DNA of 64,000 nucleotides, from NCBI RefSeq assembly GCF_022965805.1, contig NC_133104.1:21340912-21404911 (forward strand), given 5' to 3'. The DNA comes from Primulina eburnea (Eukaryota; Streptophyta; Magnoliopsida; Lamiales; Gesneriaceae). This document shows, piece by piece, positions 58,081 to 64,000 of this stretch (the stretch's first letter is position 1; every line of letters starts with the position of its first letter). The notes below the pieces were generated by a model. That model did not search any database, was not told the DNA's origin, and was given only the letters and a program-made list of their open reading frames with translations. The position numbers and the translations under genes were made by a program.

Positions 58081-58743
58081 AATTCCTTGTCGAGGAGCTC
58101 AGAATCTGCTGCTTGAGCTCTAACATCTCAGCTGGAGCTAATCGGTACGGTGCCTTAGAGATTGGCATTGTGCCTGGCATGAGATCAATAGCAAACTCCA
58201 CCTCTCTCTCTGGTGGAAGACCTGAAACATCGTCTGGGAATTCACTGACTACTAGCACATCAGATAAAGATGGAGTGGGCACATCAGGCGCTGAAATAAT
58301 ACTGGACAAGAAGGCCTGACACCCCTTGGAAATCAGCCTCCTCACCTGCATGCACGGAATCATGCGAGAGGGAAGCTTCTCCATCTGTCTAGCTCAAATA
58401 GAAACTGTTCCATGCCCAGCGGCATAAACAATACTGATCATTTCTGGAAGTCAATCAGAACCCTGTTCTTTGTCAGCCAGTCCATTCCCAAAATAATGTC
58501 GAACTCTGGTATCGGCAGTAGAATCAAATCAGCATATACTAGATGGCCCTGCAATTCCATATCGATATCCCTGATCATGCTGGTTGCTAACAGCTCTTCC
58601 CCAGATGGGACTGTCACCGAAAAATTCATGTCTAGGCCAATGGACTTAATGTCCAGATGGTTAGCAAAAGTCTCCGAGATAAAGGAGTGAGTGGCTCCTG
58701 AATCTATCAGTGCCGTTGGCTAATCTCTTTATGAAAATATTTC
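58081..58743 (-). pseudogene. Element C protease and linker to RT
   Basis: Minus strand: protease active site D-S-G (ALIDSGATHSF, about 58680-58710), then DLILLPIPEFDIILGMDWLT (about 58470-58530), and the linker DVSGLPPEREVEFAIDLMPG and [15 protein letters not shown] frame break lies around 58384-58440 and another just before the protease, at the junction with an intron-like insertion (58744-58919). Confidence 0.88.
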
Positions 58744-58919
58744 CTGAGAGACGTTAGCACAACAAACTACCTTATATCCCAAATATACTAACATAAACCT
58801 TAAGCATAGAAGAACCCAATATCTCAAGTTATTCAAAAATAATAATAGCACACTAATAATCCCAAATAAAAATCCACATGCAAGGCAAAATATTACTGAA
58901 CTTTGGTAGGAAAGTTTAC
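58744..58919 (-). other. GT..AG-bounded 176-base insertion in element C
   Basis: Between ..TTFLTG and NIFIK.. the minus strand has an AT-rich insertion starting GTAAAC (58919) and ending TCTCTCAG (58744). Removing it gives a TGNIFI junction as in related elements. It is not a multiple of three. Confidence 0.5.
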
Positions 58920-59996
58920 CGGTCAGAAAAGTCGTGTCTGGATTCGCCTCCTGTGCATGCATGGGGAATACTCTGCCCTGAGTTGGCTGCTTCCACTGGG
59001 GCAGTCTCTCAGCATGTGGTCAGTTGCATCACATTTAAAACACTTGCCCGACCCATACAAACATTGTCCCGGGTGCTGGAGGTTGCATTTAGGGCACACT
59101 GGAAAAACGACTGGCCTCTTTGGCGCCCCTTGCTGCTGAATTGGACCCTTGCCCTTTGGCGGTCCTTGATATGGCTTCTTCCCTGGCGGCCCCTGAAACG
59201 GCCTCTTAAACTGAGGTCGTTGATGTTGCTGATGCGCTGGAGCCTGATAGGGCCTCTTGCCCTGCCTGTCTGCCTCGATATCTCTCTGATCCTGTTCTGC
59301 CGCCAATGCTCTCGACACGGAAACTGTGTAGGTAGTAGGACCAGCAACTCGGACGTCATGGTGCAAGACCGGCCGTAACCCATCCACAAAATGTCTCAGC
59401 TTTGCCTGGGCATCATTCGAAATGAGGGGTACGAAGTAACACCCAATCTCGAACTTTCTGACAAAATCTGCCACTCTGCTATCCCCCTGCCTTAGTGTCA
59501 TAAACTTCCTGGTCAGGCGGGAGCGTACTTCCTCAATGAAGTACTTGGCGAAAAACACTTCCTTGAATTCAGTCCATGACAAAGACTGCAAATTCACTGC
59601 CACCGATGCGCTCTCCCACCATAGTGTAGAGTCCCCTGACAGAAGGAACGTGGTGCACCTGACTCTGTCTGCATTAGTCAGTTCCATAAAGTCGAATATT
59701 ACCTCGATAGACTTGATCCATCCTTCAGCTACCATCGAGTCAGTGGTACGCGAGAACTCCTTTGGGCTCATTCTTCTGAACCTCTCGTACACTGCTTCCG
59801 GTTGGGGCCTCGCCCCTGCACCCACTGCTGTAGCTTGGTTCCCCGCAAAATGCGTGAAGAACTGCTTCATACCAGCAAGAATCTGAGCCTGCATGTCTGG
59901 AGGTGGGGGTGGAGGTGGAGGAGCGTCTCTCCTCTCCTCTCGAGCTTCTCTATCGTCGTCCCTTGCTTCACGGTCAACCACACGTCTAGTAGGCAT
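58920..59996 (-). pseudogene. Element C Gag
   Basis: About 359 codons from the Met at 59996 (MPTRRVVDREARDD), chosen over 60044 because the upstream part is not conserved-looking. Gag domain (MSPKEFSRTTDSMVAEGWIK, SWTEFKEVFFAKYF, LRQGDSRVADFVRKFEIGC), a Pro/Gln/Lys-rich basic link, and zinc knuckle CFKCDATDHMLRDC. It is open into the NPDTTFLTG linker, where the insertion follows. Confidence 0.9.
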
Positions 59997-60217
59997 ACTG
60001 TTCCAATAATTTACCGAACACGTAAACCCAATATGCATGAACATGATATAAATGACACAATATGCACGTACTACAACTTGAAAATATGCACATGCTGAAA
60101 TCAGAAATTAATGCTTACTACATAACATAAATTTGAAACTTCAAAACTTACAGACTTGAGGTGTGACTTCGTGAGCTTCTTGCGACTGGCAGTAGGCAGA
60201 ACCCTTACAAGAACATC

Positions 60218-60229
60218 GCTCTGATACCA
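60218..60229 (-). other. Primer-binding site of element C
   Basis: The minus strand reads TGGTATCAGAGC, two bases after the LTR end. Confidence 0.92.
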
Positions 60230-60826
60230 ACTGTAACGAACCGTACTTTTACTACTTAAAATTTGCGGAAAAATTTAAAGTTTTCTTAAATAAAAACATC
60301 CATATGGTCGTCAACTCATCGTTCATAAAAATATCTTTGAAATCATCCATCACAATTAAACATAAAATCAGAGTATTTTAAACTTGCATAAAACTATTAA
60401 AATAACGTGGGCGGTCCTTGGGTCTAGCCTGCCGCTCAGTCCAAGCCTGCTCCTTGGTCCCCACCTCCTGTCTCCTCATATACATCCTCACCTGCATCGA
60501 TCATGTCTAGTGAGTCTAAAGACTCAACACGTATAAACTGAGAATAGCAAATAATACATAATAAAATCGCATGCAACTTTAAAATAGAACATACATACTT
60601 GAAGCTTGGATTGGAAATGAGCTTTAACTTGCATACATACATAGACGTGCCATAAATTAAAAGCTTTCATAAACATGCTTGCATATTTGATCATACTTAA
60701 ACATACATGACTTTATTTTGCGTAGAGGATGTTTCAAAGCAAGTGACCCATACATAGTAAATGCCTGATCAGACAAACTACAATACTGGGCTGACAAGGA
60801 CGTATCCACTGCCACATACATGAGAT

Positions 60827-60968
60827 CCCCATTCATAATTTAACGTGATGGTTGGTCCCCGTTCATAATTTAACGCTTCCCAACCACGATCAAACCCGTT
60901 CATAATTTAACGGGGTGGAGAGTTCCTCGGCCAGGTTCACCGACTTCCAAACCCGTTCATAATTTGGT
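60827..60968. repeat. CCCGTTCATAATTTAACG dispersed repeats (C LTR)
   Basis: Four copies at about 60827, 60857, 60895 and 60951 with unrelated spacers of 12-40 bp; the first and last are imperfect. Confidence 0.85.
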
Positions 60969-61259
60969 CACAAGACATTTAGCATACCTCGAAAACTTAA
61001 AATATTTTCTTGCACGTCAACATACTTACTTGGCGTTGAGGGATCCGTTGGACTTCGATCGGGGTCGTTGCTGCAACATACTAACGTGAATCCATAAGCT
61101 TAACGGGTGTAACTTAAACGTAGCAGTCAAGCTTACCCACGAGCTAATACATTTCCTTAAAACGTTCTAAAATTCTCGTGACTCGACATTGTTAAACATT
61201 GCACTAAACCAAGATATCAAACCTCAAAGCATAGCATAATATTTCCCAAAACTCAAGTA

Positions 61260-61442
61260 CACGGACCCCGTGCCCAGGTCCGGCTCCGGGTCCGTGTAGG
61301 TACTGTAAAATGTGTGTGCAGAAAAGGGGAGACACGGACCCCGTGCTTAGGTCCGTGTAGGGGTCCGTGTAGACTCGGTGAAAAGACACTCCGGAAGGAA
61401 CAAAGGCACGGACCCCGTGCCTGGGTCCGTGTAGGGGTCCGG
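61260..61442. repeat. CACGGACC..GGGTCCGTG module, three units (element C LTR)
   Basis: Units at about 61260-61298, 61333-61371 and 61407-61442. On the minus strand each reads CACGGACCC, then a CGGACC half-site, then GCACGGGGTCCGTG, with TTTTACAGT and TTTTCTGC in the spacers, the same composition as in element B. Confidence 0.87.
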
Positions 61443-62339
61443 CTAGCCTTAGATGAAATAAAGCCTGTGGGAAATTCTTATATTGCTTATTACTCCCAAA
61501 CTTGATTGTACGGACAATGAACGGACACCTCGAGACCCATCCTTGTATACCATAACACTGACCCAAGCTTATACTATTGCTCCAAAACACCCACATATCA
61601 CAAGTAACCTAATAAACCCGTGAACGCGACTTTTGACAACAACACGATTTATACACCCATTTAATCTCTCAAGTGCCTAACGACACGAAACGACACGACA
61701 ATAACCATCTTAACAACATGCTAAACATACCTAAACGCAGCAACGATCACCCGTCGATTCACAACGAAGCCTGCAACAATAAAATCTCAAAACACAATTT
61801 ACGTAAAAGTCGCAGTTTGAGCAGTCCCACGAAAAACGCCATAACTCACTCAAGTTTTATCCAAATAACTCGAATTTTATATCAAATCGAAGGTATCGGA
61901 AAGTTATACATTTTTTATTGAAATTTTTCTCAAAATCTTGACCGAAAATTCGCAGTTTTAACAATAACAGTAAAGATGTTATTTAGATCTAAAAATTTTC
62001 TTTCAAAATCGATCCAAACAATTAACCGCCCAAACTATGAACATCATACATGAATTTTACGCATAAAACAATACAACACATAATATGTCATGATCGACGC
62101 AGCAAAAGGAAGTTTATACGTGCCTTTTGATGATTTGAAATACCGTAACGACGACACCGAAGCGAGACGGAGTGAGGGTCGATCCGGGACGAACGTGGTG
62201 CTTAAAATCCTTGAAGAAAATGCACGAAAATTCGCTGGAAGATGGAGAGGGGAGGGGGGCTGCAAGGGTTCTTAAAAACCTAGGTTTTCTCTCCTTTAAA
62301 ATCTGAAAAATGAGATGTGTAGGGTGTGTTGTGTGTTTT

Positions 62340-63682
62340 TGTAGTATCCCGATGCCTAAATTGAGTAATTATTGGATTAATTATATTCTGCGAGTTCGGA
62401 AGGAACGAACCAGGATCGGACCGTCCGAAGAGGTTCGGATCGTCCGAAGTGGGTTCGGATGGACCGTTCGGTTCGGTGTCAGACCGAGTCTTGTCAACAG
62501 TAGACCGTGTCAGGGTTCGGATCGTCCGAAGAGGTTCGGATCGTCCGAAGACAGGTGGCTGGACACGTGGAAGACATGCAGAGTTCGGAACGTCCGAAGT
62601 GGATCGGATCGTCCGAAGTGCACAGGATCGGATCTTCCGAAGTGGATCGGATCGTCCGATCGTCGTCTATAAATAGAGGCGCGAGGCTTCACTTTTCAAT
62701 TACCAATTCCGAGAGTTCCAGAGCGTTTTAGTCGTTTCTGATGGGTTTCTAGCTTTTCCCGAGGTTCGGGCACTAGCAGGGAGCTACTGGCTTTGTAGCG
62801 GAGCTGTGCTCTAGTTGGGAGCTAGCGGCATCAGTGGGCTGACTACGGACGCAGGTATGGTTCTAGGTTCCCTTGAGATTTGGGAGTATCTATTAGTCTA
62901 GTTAAGGCTTTTAGATGTGGTTTAGTGATATGGTATCACTTGGGTTGTAGGCTTGATTCTAGGGCTGATTGCTAGGATCTACTGGTTTGAGGTACGGAAG
63001 TACTATCCGAGATATCCTGGTTGAGTATGCTTTACTATGTGTTGCATGTTTATGTGTTGCATTATTATCTGACATATGATGCATGGTTTATTATGCGGCA
63101 TTTGCATAATCATGTTGGGCCTGTTTATCTTTTGAGATAGCCTGTTCAGAGGGTGCTCAGCCCTCGGTTGTTGTGGATGGTTGGACCCCGTTGGCCGACG
63201 GTGGTCAGGATACCGGTATATCCACAGGTTTATGGTATGGGAGCCACCTCCTGGTGCGACGGCGCAGAGTGCTACATACCTTGACGTCATTTGCCTGAGC
63301 AGTTTTTCGTTATACCCAGACCCTGGTATCCAGTACATTTTGCATACATGCATGTCATAGTCTTGTATACTCATTCTTTCGGTACTGAGCGTTTTATGCT
63401 CACGTCCTCGGGTTATCTCTGTTTTGGACACCCTATTCGATGGGGCAGGTCTCAGGTTGGACGGTCCAGGAGGGAGAGGACAGGGAGCTAGCAGGGGTTG
63501 ACCTGTAGTTGCTGGTATTTTATTCTTGGGATTTAGTTTGATTTGGTTGTTTTAGTATTCGTACTTACTGATTCGATCGGGCTGTATATGTTGTTTTTCC
63601 GCTGTTTATCTGATTCAGTTTTATTAAGTTAATTGCATGCTTAAGTTCTGATTAGTAGGTGATTCTGGAACGGGTCACTACA
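62340..63682 (+). repeat. Element J 5' LTR
   Basis: 1343 bp. Palindrome array 62401-62660 (TTCGGATCGTCCGAA and variants), TATA box CTATAAATAG at 62667-62676 immediately after it, and a GAGCGTTTTATGCTC hairpin at 63387-63401. Related to A over the ends and transcribed part, but with a different array. Confidence 0.92.
62667..62676 (+). promoter_or_regulatory. TATA box of element J LTR
   Basis: CTATAAATAG just downstream of the palindrome array; transcription would start near 62700. Confidence 0.82.
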
Positions 63683-63686
63683 TTTA

Positions 63687-63698
63687 TGGTATCAGAGC
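63687..63698 (+). other. Primer-binding site of element J
   Basis: TGGTATCAGAGC, four bases after the LTR. Confidence 0.92.
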
Positions 63699-63764
63699 AT
63701 GCATTAAGATTTTGGGATTTAGAACTGTTCTTTTGGGTCTAATCTCTGGTGACTTTTTGTAGAG

Positions 63765-64000
63765 ATGTCTGGTTTTGACGACGATGCTAGTAGTCATGGC
63801 AGCGTGGGACGCTGGGGAGACCGCGACGATCGGGAGCGTCGTCGAGAGCATCGGGAACGTCGTCCACACCGACGAGATGAGCCTCGGAGTTTCAGTATGC
63901 ATAGGTTCTTGCAGATGGGGCCGAAACCTCTTTCGGGCGGCGAGACTCCGGATGTTGCGGAGAACTGGCTTGAGAGGATGGAGAGCTGTTTCAAGTCTTA
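63765..64000 (+). CDS. Element J Gag, N-terminal part
   Basis: Starts ATG at 63765 and stays open to the window end (78 complete codons). It begins MSGFDDDASSHGSVGRWGDR, continues with an Arg-rich segment (DRERRREHRERRPHRRDE) and reaches the gag domain start PLSGGETPDVAENWLERMES. The GSVGRWGD match to element A's gag start ties the two elements together. The rest is outside the window. Confidence 0.85.
   Translation, partial: MSGFDDDASSHGSVGRWGDRDDRERRREHRERRPHRRDEPRSFSMHRFLQMGPKPLSGGETPDVAENWLERMESCFKS

Larger units (their letters stand above)
60232..62339 (-). repeat. Element C 5' LTR (interrupted by J)
   Basis: The plus strand starts TGTAACGAACCG (LTR end on the minus strand); 2108 bp are visible before J. 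It contains the GAGTCTAAAGACTC hairpin (60512-60525), four CCCGTTCATAATTTAACG-like repeats (60827-60968) and the CACGGACC module (61260-61442). The outer start of the LTR lies right of the window. Confidence 0.88.
62340..64000 (+). mobile_element. Element J: Ty3/gypsy, family of A (runs off the window)
   Basis: LTR TGTAGTATCCCG..CGGGTCACTACA at 62340-63682, primer site and gag start. Inserted in the LTR of C; GTTTT at 62335-62339 is the expected left duplication, which cannot be checked. Confidence 0.9.

Noticed and set aside
62310..62731. ORFs over the J palindrome array
   Set aside because: Arg/Ser/Asp repeats are translations of TTCGGATCGTCCGAA units; the region is a promoter.

Overview
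This is plant nuclear DNA, most likely from a eudicot. The evidence is Ty3/gypsy and Ty1/copia elements primed by initiator-Met or Asp tRNA, 5-bp target-site duplications, AT-rich spacers and an intronless plant-type LOG sequence. The extra ORF of element H resembles, from memory only, hypothetical proteins of Gesneriaceae/Lamiales, so that order is a weak guess. I find no ordinary host gene. The window is an almost unbroken pile of nested LTR retrotransposons. Element letters A-J are my own labels.

Layout. Element C is a minus-strand Ty3/gypsy chromovirus and is the substrate: its RNase H/integrase piece lies at 5148-5772 and its RT, protease, gag and 5' LTR at 57208-62339. Three insertions entered C. 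(1) B (+, chromovirus with CRM-like LTR/ORF overlap, ends at 5147) is itself split by A (-, 1-2059, an internally deleted element). (2) D (+, 5773-57202, TSD CATAA) holds everything in between. (3) J (+, LTR from 62340, same family as A) entered C's LTR and runs off the right edge. Inside D lie E (-, Athila-like, 10224-38783, TSD ATTTT), H (-, Sirevirus-like copia, 40201-51974, TSD CTACA) and I (a 3.26-kb probable solo LTR, 52295-55554, TSD AAATT). Inside the 5' LTR of E lies F (+, 21244-38334, TSD ACTTT, same family as D). Inside the 5' LTR of F lies G (-, copia, 21938-31252, TSD GATTT). The order C, D, E, F, G is therefore a five-level stratigraphy with every visible duplication matching.

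Almost all polyproteins are broken by a few stops or frameshifts. F and H are closest to intact. D has a changed protease triad (D-I-G) and RT motif (FIDE). G lacks the integrase zinc finger and core although its LTRs are nearly identical.

Most notable are: an almost full-length intronless cytokinin-activating LOG sequence with one nonsense codon, next to a small cysteine-rich ORF resembling the nucleic-acid-binding protein of carlaviruses, both in a block replacing part of E's 3' LTR; two related small antisense genes, each with its own TATA box, inside copia element H; and unrelated elements each carrying their own array of short GC-rich imperfect palindromes in LTR or leader, one module being shared by two different families (B and C).
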